A stretch of DNA of 64,000 nt from Paracoccus sp. TOH (GTDB lineage Bacteria > Pseudomonadota > Alphaproteobacteria > Rhodobacterales > Rhodobacteraceae), in NCBI RefSeq assembly GCF_030388245.1, contig NZ_CP098360.1, positions 1,944,501 through 2,008,500 of the forward strand, read 5' to 3'. The translations under genes were made by a program, and so were the position numbers. Below, one piece after another: positions 45,243 to 52,578 of this stretch; position 1 is the stretch's first letter, and each line of letters starts with the position of its first letter. The notes beneath the pieces are model-generated. The model was not told the origin of the DNA and made no database searches. It saw nothing but the letters and a program-made list of their open reading frames with translations.

Positions 45243-45791
45243 ATGAAACAAGGCGATCTGCTTCCCCACGTGACCTTCCAGACCCGCGTCCGCGACGAAT
45301 CCGTCGGCGGGCCGAACCCCTATCGCTGGCAGCCGGTGACCACCGCCGACTATTTCAAGGGCAAGCGCGTGGTGCTGTTTTCGTTGCCGGGCGCCTTCAC
45401 GCCCACCTGCTCGACCTACCAGCTGCCGGGCTTCGAGAAGGCCGCAGCCGAGATGGCCGAGCTTGGCATCGGCGCGATCTATTGCATGTCGGTCAACGAC
45501 AGCTTCGTGATGAACCAGTGGGCCAAGGCCCAGAGCCTGCAGAACGTCAAGGTGATCCCCGATGGTTCGGGCGAGTTCACCGACAAGGTCGGCATGCTGG
45601 TGCGCAAGGACAATCTGGGCTTCGGCGCCCGCAGCTGGCGCTATGCCGCCGTCATCAACGACGGCCGCGTCGAGGCCTGGTTCGAGGAACCCGGCCGCTG
45701 CGACGACTGCCCCGAGGATCCCTATGGCGCCAGCTCGCCGGAATCGGTGCTGGAATGGCTGCGCGCCAATCCGGCCAAGGCCGCGGCCTGA
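45243..45791 (+). CDS. Peroxiredoxin (AHP1/Prx5-like, redoxin family)
   Basis: A 182-residue thiol peroxidase reducing H2O2 and alkyl peroxides. 'VVLFSLPGAFTPTCSTYQLPGFEKAAAEM' carries the peroxidatic Cys56; other Cys (about 81 and the 'GRCDDCPEDPYGASSPESVL' pair) may resolve the sulfenate. ATG 45243 follows AAAGGA at 7 nt and gives the family start 'MKQGDLLPHVTF'; ATG 45225, 18 nt upstream with GGAGG, is a real alternative. Divergent from lipA; ends in a strong terminator. Confidence 0.93.
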   Translation: MKQGDLLPHVTFQTRVRDESVGGPNPYRWQPVTTADYFKGKRVVLFSLPGAFTPTCSTYQLPGFEKAAAEMAELGIGAIYCMSVNDSFVMNQWAKAQSLQNVKVIPDGSGEFTDKVGMLVRKDNLGFGARSWRYAAVINDGRVEAWFEEPGRCDDCPEDPYGASSPESVLEWLRANPAKAAA

Positions 45792-45812
45792 TCCGGACTG
45801 CCGGACATCGAC

Positions 45813-45839
45813 AAGGGCGCCTGCCGGGCGCCCTTTTTT
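45813..45839 (+). terminator. Intrinsic terminator of the peroxiredoxin gene
   Basis: GGGCGCC pairs with GGCGCCC around TGCCG, flanked by AA and followed by six T. It begins 22 nt after the stop codon. Confidence 0.88.
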
Positions 45840-45867
45840 CATGGACCGGGATCGCGGACGCGCCAGT

Positions 45868-47052
45868 CTAGCCGATCAGCGGCGCGCCCGGGCCGTAGAT
45901 CTGGCGATAGTGCTGTTCCAGGCGCATCAACCCCAGCCGCAGCACGATCTTGCCCGAGCGCGCCGACCAGCCCAGCCGGCGCTCGGTCATCTCGATCCCC
46001 TCGAGGAAGCAGCAGACCCGCAGGCACATGTCGCCCATGCCGGGGCCGAGTTCGCGCAGCGCCGCGGCGACGCGGTTGCGCGCCCCTTCCGAACCGCCAC
46101 CATGACCGGACAGGGCGCGTGACACGTCGATGCCGGCGGTCAGGAACCGATCCCAGTTCTGGGCGATGCGCGGACCCATCTGCGCCAGCTCGAAATCCTC
46201 GCGCAGCCGCTCTCCGGCCGCCACCAGCTCCGGCGCCAGGAAAGGCCGCCCGTCCGGTTCCCGCCGCCGCGCCAGCATCAGCAGCGGGCTTTCGGCGATG
46301 TTGACCCGGGCGCGACGGCGGCGGCCGTCCTCGGGGTCGGTGATCTCGCGCTCGTCCCATTGCCGGTGGCGGTCGGCATGGCCGAAGCCGGCGGCTTCCT
46401 CGGCGCAGCCCATGGCTTCGGCCGCCGGCTCTGCAATCACCGGCGCGGCCATGACGAAATCCTCGCCCTGCGGCAGGGCATGACCGCGCCGCGCCGCCAG
46501 CATGGCGCGCAACGCCTCGCGCCCCGGACCCGAAAGCGCGTAGCGGCTGACCCGGCCCTGCCCCAGCAGCTGCACCCAGCCGCGGATCGCCATGTGCTCG
46601 GCCAGTTCGCGGTCCAGGATGGCGGTGCGGATCTCGTCCCGCACCACGATGGCCTTGTCCATGCCGTCGGCCACCACCATCTGCGCGCCGGGTTCGGCAA
46701 GCCGGCGCAGGATGCGGGCGATCTGCTTCGTGCCGACCCGCCCTGGCCCGGTCGCCGATCCATGGCCCGCCGCGCGCTCGATCGCCCGATCGACCAGCGG
46801 ATCGTCGCGCCGCGACTCGAAGCGGCGGATGCGGCGCAGGATGGTCGAGGCGTGGCAGCCGGTCTCGCGCGCCAGCGCGCGGATCGACACGCCGCTTTCG
46901 ACATGGCGCAGGTACAATGTCAGATCGCTGTCCTCGGTCTGCGGGGCCGGTGCGGGTTCGGGCCGATTGCAGGCCGCGACCCCGAAGCCGGCGGGCAGAG
47001 CGGCGATCGGGGCTTCCGGGGCGAAATCTCCCGTCAAAATCGTCATGGTCAT
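45868..47052 (-). CDS. DUF6456 domain, helix-turn-helix protein
   Basis: A 394-residue protein with a Pro-rich N-terminus, a HTH near residues 45-80 ('YLRHVESGVSIRALARETGCHASTILRRIRRFESRRDDPLVD'), a central region with 'LAEHMAIRGWVQLLGQGRVSRYALSGPGREAL', and the C-terminal DUF6456 segment 'RVNIAESPLLMLARRREPDGRPFLAPELVAAGERLREDFELAQMGPRIAQNWDRF'. Role unknown; DNA binding is likely. Start 47052 has AGGAAG at 7-8 nt, with 47046 and 47073 possible. Divergent from the DUF6477 gene, a pairing I recall in other Rhodobacterales. Confidence 0.8.
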   Translation of the reverse strand: MTMTILTGDFAPEAPIAALPAGFGVAACNRPEPAPAPQTEDSDLTLYLRHVESGVSIRALARETGCHASTILRRIRRFESRRDDPLVDRAIERAAGHGSATGPGRVGTKQIARILRRLAEPGAQMVVADGMDKAIVVRDEIRTAILDRELAEHMAIRGWVQLLGQGRVSRYALSGPGREALRAMLAARRGHALPQGEDFVMAAPVIAEPAAEAMGCAEEAAGFGHADRHRQWDEREITDPEDGRRRRARVNIAESPLLMLARRREPDGRPFLAPELVAAGERLREDFELAQMGPRIAQNWDRFLTAGIDVSRALSGHGGGSEGARNRVAAALRELGPGMGDMCLRVCCFLEGIEMTERRLGWSARSGKIVLRLGLMRLEQHYRQIYGPGAPLIG

Positions 47053-47265
47053 TCCTTCGCTTCCTGCAGACAAGCGGACAGTGCTCGCCCATGGGTTGTT
47101 TCATGCCTCGTCAGACCGGCAGGGGTTCAGGCCGAGATGCAGCAATGATTGCTAAACAATTCCTAAGGATTCCTTGCCACGGCGCGCGCTGGTCGCCGGC
47201 TGGGCGCAACACACGCATCGGTTGTGCAAAATTTTCCGAAATCGAGGCAGAACGGGAAAATCGCC

Positions 47266-47598
47266 ATGACGATGATGGGCAATGTGATCGCCTTCCAGCC
47301 ACGCTGCGCGCAGCCGCGCCTGCGCCGGCCCCGGCTTCTGGCGCAGGCGGCGCGGCTGGGCCTGCCGGGCTGGAACCGCCGCCGCGACCTGCGCCGGGTG
47401 CTGAAATGCGAAGAACTGCCGGCGGCCGGCGCCGCCCTGCAGCGGCTGCATGCCGAGGAGGAGCAGCTGGACGCGATCCGGCGCGCGGGCGGCGCCGGCT
47501 ATGACGTGCACCGCCACATCATGCTGCTGATCGCCATCCTGGCCGAGACGGCCGAGGTCGCGCCCCGGCCGGTCCCCAGCCCGCTTACTTGCCCCTGA
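47266..47598 (+). CDS. DUF6477 family protein
   Basis: A 110-residue basic, mostly helical protein: 'RLRRPRLLAQAARLGLPGWNRRRDLRRVLKCEELPAAGAALQRLHAEEEQLDAIRRAGGAGYDVHRHIMLLIAILAE', which matches my memory of DUF6477 of Rhodobacterales. No catalytic motif or signal peptide. It overlaps the convergent HerA-like gene by 14 nt and is divergent from the DUF6456 gene (213-nt spacer). Confidence 0.75.
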   Translation: MTMMGNVIAFQPRCAQPRLRRPRLLAQAARLGLPGWNRRRDLRRVLKCEELPAAGAALQRLHAEEEQLDAIRRAGGAGYDVHRHIMLLIAILAETAEVAPRPVPSPLTCP

Positions 47599-49168
47599 AC
47601 AGCGACCCCAGGACACCGCGCACCAGCGCCTGGCCGGTCTTGGTGCCAAGCTGGCGGGCCAGGCTCTTGCCGAAGGTCACGGCGATCGAGTCGCTGTTCG
47701 CACTGCGGCCGCCGCGTGCCCGGCTGGCGGGCTCGCGCGGGATCTGGACGCCCGGGTCGTAGCGCCGGGCCCGGGTGTATTCGCGATCCATCTTCCACAG
47801 ATCCTCGTCCGCGCCCTTGGCCCCGGCATCGGCGCTGCCCGAGGCGGCGGTCTCGGCGCGGCGGGCCAGCAGTTCGGCCGCCGACTCGCGATCCAGCGTC
47901 TTGCCGTATTTCTGCGCCATGGACGAGGCGGCGTTGATCGCGGCGCGCTCGGCATCCGGGATCGGGCCGAGCTGCGACAGCGGCGGGCGGATCAGCGTGC
48001 GCTGCACGATGCCCGGCACGCCCTTGGCCTCCAGAAGCGAGGTCACCGCCTCGCCGGTGCCTACCGCCTGGATCGCCTCGGCGGTGTCGAAATCCGGGTT
48101 CGGCCGATAGTTCTGCGCCGCCAGCTTCAGCGCCTTCTGGTCCTTGGCGGTGAAGGCGCGCAGCGCGTGCTGCACCCGGTTGCCCAGCTGGCCCAGCACC
48201 GATTCCGGCAGGTCGGCCGGGTTCTGGCTGATGAACCACAGGCTGACGCCCTTGGAGCGGATCAGCCGCGCCACCTGCTCGATCTTGTCCACCAGCGCCG
48301 GCGGCGCGTCGTCGAACAACAGATGCGCCTCGTCGAAGAAGAAGGCGATCTTCGGCTTGTCCGGGTCGCCCACCTCGGGCAATTGCTCGAAAAGCTCGGA
48401 CATCAGCCACAGCAGGAAGGTCGCGTAAAGCCGCGGCGCGTTCATCAGCTTCTCGGCCGACAGGATGTTGATCATGCCCTGCCCCGAGGCATCCAGCCGC
48501 ATCATGTCCGCAAGCTCCAGCGCCGGCTCGCCGAACAGCAGGCCGCCGCCCTCGTTCTCAAGCACCATCAGCGCGCGCTGGATCGCACCCACCGAGGCGG
48601 TCGAGACATTGCCGTATTTCAGCGACAGCGCCTTGGCGTTCTGCCCGACCCAGACCAGCATGGCCTGCAGATCCTTCAGATCCAGCAGCGCCATCCCTTC
48701 CTCATCCGCGACGCGGAAGGCGATGTTCATCACCCCCTCCTGCGCATCGGTCAGCCCCATCAGCCGCGACAGCAGCAAGGGGCCCATCTCGGCCGGGGTG
48801 GTGCGGACCGGGTGGCCGCGCTCGCCCCAGATATCCCAGAAGGTGACGGGAAAGGCCTGGTAATCCAGCGCCATGCCGATCTGCTCGGCGCGCTTCCGGA
48901 AGCTCTCGTGCAGCTTGCCCTCGGCCAGGCCCCGCTTGGCGATGCCGCCCAGGTCGCCCTTCACATCGGCCATGAAGACCGGGACGCCGGCGCGCGAGAA
49001 CGATTCGGCCAGGGTCTGCAGGGTCACCGTCTTGCCGGTGCCGGTGGCGCCCGCGATCAGCCCGTGGCGGTTGGCGTATTTCAGCAGCAGGCCTTGCGGC
49101 TGCGCATGATCCGCACCGCCGCCGCCCAGGAAGACCGTCCCGGCCGCCAGATCGACGATTTCTGTCAT
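47585..49168 (-). CDS. HerA-like (DUF853/YjgR) ATPase
   Basis: A 527-residue P-loop ATPase of the HerA/FtsK superfamily. Walker A GATGTGKT at residues 40-47, 'PVFMADVKGDLGGIAKRG', Walker B 'IAFFFDEAHLLFDDAPPALVDKIEQVARLIRSKGVSLWFISQNPADLPESVLGQLGNRVQHALRAFT'. This DUF853 group is widespread and of unknown physiological role, without the NurA partner of archaeal HerA. ATG 49168 follows GGAGGG; the longer frame is not needed. Confidence 0.9.
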   Translation of the reverse strand: MTEIVDLAAGTVFLGGGGADHAQPQGLLLKYANRHGLIAGATGTGKTVTLQTLAESFSRAGVPVFMADVKGDLGGIAKRGLAEGKLHESFRKRAEQIGMALDYQAFPVTFWDIWGERGHPVRTTPAEMGPLLLSRLMGLTDAQEGVMNIAFRVADEEGMALLDLKDLQAMLVWVGQNAKALSLKYGNVSTASVGAIQRALMVLENEGGGLLFGEPALELADMMRLDASGQGMINILSAEKLMNAPRLYATFLLWLMSELFEQLPEVGDPDKPKIAFFFDEAHLLFDDAPPALVDKIEQVARLIRSKGVSLWFISQNPADLPESVLGQLGNRVQHALRAFTAKDQKALKLAAQNYRPNPDFDTAEAIQAVGTGEAVTSLLEAKGVPGIVQRTLIRPPLSQLGPIPDAERAAINAASSMAQKYGKTLDRESAAELLARRAETAASGSADAGAKGADEDLWKMDREYTRARRYDPGVQIPREPASRARGGRSANSDSIAVTFGKSLARQLGTKTGQALVRGVLGSLFRGK

Positions 49169-49214
49169 TTTCCCTCCACGGATCGGCAAAAAAGCGCAAG
49201 TCTCGGACAAAAGG

Positions 49215-49327
49215 AGAATACAACCGTAACGATTTTGTGCCAGTCTGTTCCTGTCGGACCGCCGCCATCACGGACGGCCGACTTCCTCCCTGTTGGACTG
49301 CCGCGCCTCCGGGCGCGGCATTTTTTT
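49215..49327 (+). ncRNA. Candidate small RNA with anti-Shine-Dalgarno motif
   Basis: There is no ORF here, yet a perfect plus-strand intrinsic terminator ends at 49327 with no plus-strand gene for 1.7 kb upstream. Upstream of it are a stem-loop (49253-49264 pairing with 49271-49282, 9 of 12 positions pair, loop CCATCA) and an unpaired CTTCCTCCC (49282-49290), complementary to ribosome-binding sites. The 5' end is uncertain. A terminator-hairpin-unpaired C-rich layout is typical of trans-acting sRNAs of Rhodobacterales; identity with a known family is not claimed. Confidence 0.5.
49300..49327 (+). terminator. Orphan intrinsic terminator
   Basis: GCCGCGCC pairs exactly with GGCGCGGC around a TCCG tetraloop and is followed by A and seven T. 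On the minus strand the T-run is absent, so it serves plus-strand transcripts, although the HerA-like gene nearby is transcribed away from it. Confidence 0.88.
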
Positions 49328-49673
49328 GCCGGACTGCCTCTTTCATGATCCGATCACAGGCCGGTCATCACGATGTCACAATATGTCGATTAGGATAGTT
49401 GACGGACCCATTTCCTGGCTCTAGCTTTCCGCTCAATGATGACCTGCCAGTCCGGCAGGGAAGGTAAGCATGGGGATCCGGGGCGGCAGTCTTATGCCTC
49501 GGGTCCCTCTGCATTTCCGGGTTTCCGACCCTGCCGTCGACCCGGTTTCCGGCACGATCCTGCCCATTCCGGCGCGGCACGCAAAGGTGACGCCGCGCGA
49601 TGCGATCCGCCCTGACAAGCCGCCAAGCCCGTGCTAGGAGCGGATCCGATGCATGGACCAAAGGAAGAGAACC

Positions 49674-50435
49674 ATGGCCAATAGGACGTCCGCGGCATTG
49701 ATCGCCGCCCTCTTCACCCTGGCTGGCACCGCCGGCAGCGTGATGGCGCAAGAGGCTGCCCAGACCCCGGCGCAGCCTGCCGCAGAAGCCCCAGCCAGCG
49801 AAGCTCCCGCCAGCGACACCCCGGCAACGGAAACCCCGGCAGCGCAAGCTCCGGCGGTCGCAGCCGCCCCCGCCGCCGATGGCGAGCCCAAGGTGGGCCA
49901 GCCTTATGCCAAGTCGACGCATGGCGACTGGACCCTGCGCTGCATGAAGACCGAAAGCGGCAAGGATCCCTGCGAGCTTTACCAGCTGCTCAAGGACCAG
50001 AACGATTCGCCGGTGGCCGAGGCCTCGGTTATCCCGATGACCGGCAATGTGCAGGCGGTGATCACCTTCATCGCGCCGCTGGAAACCGATCTGCAGGCCG
50101 GGCTGGGACTGCAGGTGGATGCCGCCAAGGAAGCGCGCTATCCCTTCATGCTCTGCGCCCAGGTCGGCTGCATCTCGCGTATCGGCCTGGCGGATGCCGA
50201 GCTCGGCCCGCTGAAAAAGGGCAACAAGGCTACGGTCTCGGTGCTGCCTTTCGGTGCGCCGAAAGAGCAGCTGGTCAAGCTGGACCTGTCGCTCAAGGGC
50301 TTCACCGCCGGCATGACCGCGCTGGCCGATGCGAACAAGGATCTTGCCCCCGCCGCCCCGGCCGAAGCCCCCGCGGCAGCCGCGCCGGCCGAGGCCCCCG
50401 CGGCAGCTGCGCCGGCCGAGGCGCCCAAACAGTAA
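49674..50435 (+). CDS. Invasion-associated locus B (IalB) family periplasmic protein
   Basis: A 253-residue exported protein. The signal peptide 'MANRTSAALIAALFTLAGTAGSVMAQ' is followed by a 50-residue Ala/Pro/Glu linker, then the IalB domain ('THGDWTLRCMKTESGKDPCELYQLLKDQNDSPVAEASVIP', 'YPFMLCAQVGCISRIGLADAEL') with four Cys likely in disulfides. The C-terminus is an AEAPAAAAP tandem repeat. The IalB domain was named in Bartonella, but in free-living bacteria its role is unknown. ATG 49674 has AAAGGAAGAG upstream; an in-frame ATG at 49653 is weaker. Confidence 0.88.
   Translation: MANRTSAALIAALFTLAGTAGSVMAQEAAQTPAQPAAEAPASEAPASDTPATETPAAQAPAVAAAPAADGEPKVGQPYAKSTHGDWTLRCMKTESGKDPCELYQLLKDQNDSPVAEASVIPMTGNVQAVITFIAPLETDLQAGLGLQVDAAKEARYPFMLCAQVGCISRIGLADAELGPLKKGNKATVSVLPFGAPKEQLVKLDLSLKGFTAGMTALADANKDLAPAAPAEAPAAAAPAEAPAAAAPAEAPKQ
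50361..50426 (+). repeat. 27-nt tandem repeat in the IalB-family gene
   Basis: Two 27-nt units (50361-50387, 50388-50414) plus a 12-nt partial unit encode AEAPAAAAP-AEAPAAAAP-AEAP at the C-terminus. Units differ at only a few third positions, so unit number could vary between strains. Confidence 0.85.
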
Positions 50436-50448
50436 GCCCATAAGAAAC

Positions 50449-50503
50449 GGGGCGCCGAACCGGCGCCCCGCTTGCTGCGGGCCGGGGTTTCCCGGCCCTT
50501 TTT
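50449..50503. terminator. Back-to-back terminators between the ialB-like and degP-like genes
   Basis: Two perfect hairpins lie between the convergent genes. The first (50449-50469, GGGGCGCCG/CGGCGCCCC, loop AAC) is followed on the minus strand by GTTTCTT and suits the protease gene. The second (50479-50498, GGGCCGGG/CCCGGCCC) is followed on the plus strand by five T and suits the ialB-like gene. Confidence 0.88.
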
Positions 50504-50510
50504 CATGCGC

Positions 50511-52055
50511 TCATTCCACCGGCAGGGCGACGAAGCGCGGCTCGCCGGCGCGGCGCACCATGATCAGGATCGACTTGCGGCCGGCATCGCGGGCTTCCTT
50601 CACCCGCGCCTCCAGATCGGCCAGCGTGGTGACGGGCTGTTGCCCGGCCTCGGTGATCAGGTCGCCGGGCGCCAGGCCCTTGTCGGCAGCGGCACCGGTC
50701 GGATCGACCGATTGCACCACCAGGCCCTGCGTCTCGCGCGCCACGCCCAGCTCGGCGGCAAGCTCGGGGGTCAGAGGCGCCAGGGCCATGCCCATCAGGT
50801 CGCTGGCGGTCTCTGCGGCGCTGTCCAGCTTGCCGCTGCCGGTGCCTTCGGCCAGCTCGCGCCGGCCCAGCGTCACCTTCAGCTCGACCGGCTTGCCGTC
50901 GCGCTGCACGGTCACGTCCACCGCCTCGCCCACCGGGGCGTCGGCCACCCGGCGGACCAGATCGCGCGGATCCTTGACCTCGCCGCCGTCGAAGCTGGTG
51001 ATCACGTCGCCCGACTTCATCCCCGCCTCGGCCGCAGGCCCCGAGGGCACGTCGGTGACCATGGCGCCGCTGGCATCGACCAGTCCCAGCGAGTCGGCGA
51101 TGTCCTGCGTCACCGGCTGGATCTTCACGCCCAGCCAGCCGCGCCGGGTCTCGCCATATTCTTCGAGCTGCCCGACCACCTTGCTGACGACGTTCGACGC
51201 CATCGAGAAGCCGATGCCGATCGAGCCGCCATTGGGCGACAGGATCGCGGTGTTCACCCCGATGACCTCGCCATCCATGTTGAACAGCGGCCCGCCCGAG
51301 TTGCCGCGGTTGATCGCCGCGTCGGTCTGGATGAAATCGTCATAGGTGCCCGACAGCGCCCGGTTGCGGGCCGAGACGATGCCGGTTGAGGCCGAGAAGC
51401 CCTGCCCCAGCGGGTTCCCCAGCGCCAGCACCCAGTCGCCGACCCGCGCCTTGTCGCTGTCGCCGAACTTGACGAAGGGCAAGGGCTTGTCGCTTTCGAC
51501 CTTCAGCACGGCGATGTCGGTCTTGTCGTCCTTGCCGATCACCTTGGCCGGCAGCGTCTTGCCCGAGAAGAACTCGACCTCGATCTCGTCGGCCCCCTCG
51601 ATCACATGGTTGTTGGTGACGATCAGCCCCTCGGCCGAGACGACGAAACCGGACCCCAGCGCGTTCGAGCGCTGCTCGGCCATCGGGCCGCGGCCGAAGG
51701 GGCTGCCTTCGTCGCCCGGAAAGCCGGGAAAGCCGAATTCGCGGAACAGGTCGCTGAACGGGCTGCCTTCGGGCAGTTGCGGTCCGCGCACCAGCGGCGT
51801 CGCGACGGTCGCGGTCGTGGTGATGTTCACCACCGCCGGGCTGACCTGTTCGACCAGGTCGGCAAAGCTCTCCGGCATGACCTGCTCCTTGCGGGCCCGG
51901 CTTTCCGGCGCGGCAAGCGGCTGGTTCTCGTTGGCGGCTGCCTGCGCGGCCTCGGTGCCGGGGCTGGCGGCCTGCTGGGCGATGGCGGGCGAGAAGGCCA
52001 TCAGCAGGGCAAGGCCCGAAGCGGTCAGAAGATGACGGGAAGAGGGTTTGTTCAT
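50511..52055 (-). CDS. DegP/DegQ-type periplasmic serine endoprotease (Do family)
   Basis: A 514-residue HtrA protease. Signal peptide 'MNKPSSRHLLTASGLALLMAFSPAIAQ', catalytic triad His150 ('VTNNHVIEGA'), Asp180 ('DKTDIAVLK') and Ser253 ('RGNSGGPLF'), then two PDZ domains ('RGWLGVKIQPVTQDIADSLGL...', 'GLVVQSVDPTGAAADKGLAPGDLI'). A Gly/Phe-rich loop 'FGFPGFPGDEGSPFGRG' precedes the His. It degrades or chaperones misfolded envelope proteins. AAGGAG lies 9 nt before ATG 52055. Confidence 0.94.
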   Translation of the reverse strand: MNKPSSRHLLTASGLALLMAFSPAIAQQAASPGTEAAQAAANENQPLAAPESRARKEQVMPESFADLVEQVSPAVVNITTTATVATPLVRGPQLPEGSPFSDLFREFGFPGFPGDEGSPFGRGPMAEQRSNALGSGFVVSAEGLIVTNNHVIEGADEIEVEFFSGKTLPAKVIGKDDKTDIAVLKVESDKPLPFVKFGDSDKARVGDWVLALGNPLGQGFSASTGIVSARNRALSGTYDDFIQTDAAINRGNSGGPLFNMDGEVIGVNTAILSPNGGSIGIGFSMASNVVSKVVGQLEEYGETRRGWLGVKIQPVTQDIADSLGLVDASGAMVTDVPSGPAAEAGMKSGDVITSFDGGEVKDPRDLVRRVADAPVGEAVDVTVQRDGKPVELKVTLGRRELAEGTGSGKLDSAAETASDLMGMALAPLTPELAAELGVARETQGLVVQSVDPTGAAADKGLAPGDLITEAGQQPVTTLADLEARVKEARDAGRKSILIMVRRAGEPRFVALPVE

Positions 52056-52212
52056 GTGGATTCTCTCCTTCCATGCCGGGGCGGCTCTTACAGGCGCCAC
52101 GGCAATATGCTCATGTTCAAGGGGATTTTCGAGCCCGTTGCAAATGAACCACGCTCGCAAAGGATGAACTGATCGTGACTTGCGGGCAATGCCGGTTCCG
52201 GCGCCGCAGATG

Positions 52213-52242
52213 AAAAAAGTTCCGCGTCGGGGGACGCGGAAC
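52213..52242 (-). terminator. Intrinsic terminator of the nrdJ transcript
   Basis: On the minus strand GTTCCGCGTC pairs perfectly with GACGCGGAAC around a CCCC loop and is followed by six T. It lies 24 nt beyond the small gene downstream of nrdJ, so the two probably share one transcript. Confidence 0.92.
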
Positions 52243-52265
52243 AGGCTCGTCGCAGCGATGATCCT

Positions 52266-52517
52266 TCAGTGCAGTCGCGCCGCCTCACCAGCGCAAAGCA
52301 GCGTGACCAGGGTCGAGGCGCCGCGCATCTCGATCCCTGCCACGTCCATCGGCCGGCGATCCAGGCCGCCGCCCAGCAGCTCGACCCGGCCCGCGCCGTG
52401 AAAGGCCGCATCCAGCAGCGACAGCACCGCATCGCCCCGCAACTCGGCCTCGACCCCGCCGGGGATCGGGTGGATGGCGGCGGGGATGATGCGCCGAACG
52501 CCGACGAGCAATTCCAT
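52266..52517 (-). CDS. Small conserved-looking protein in the nrdJ operon
   Basis: An 83-residue protein (MELLVGVRRIIPAAIHPIPG...) of unknown family, mostly beta/hydrophobic in pattern, without signal peptide or metal motif. The AAGGAAAGGG ribosome-binding site before ATG 52517 and the terminator just after the stop support a real gene. It follows nrdJ by 61 nt on the same strand, so a role connected with ribonucleotide reductase is possible but unsupported by the sequence itself. Confidence 0.65.
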   Translation of the reverse strand: MELLVGVRRIIPAAIHPIPGGVEAELRGDAVLSLLDAAFHGAGRVELLGGGLDRRPMDVAGIEMRGASTLVTLLCAGEAARLH

Positions 52518-52578
52518 GGTTTCGCCCTTTCCTTCGGGGACGGGTCCGGCCGCGCCATGCGCCCGGACCGCGTCCGGT

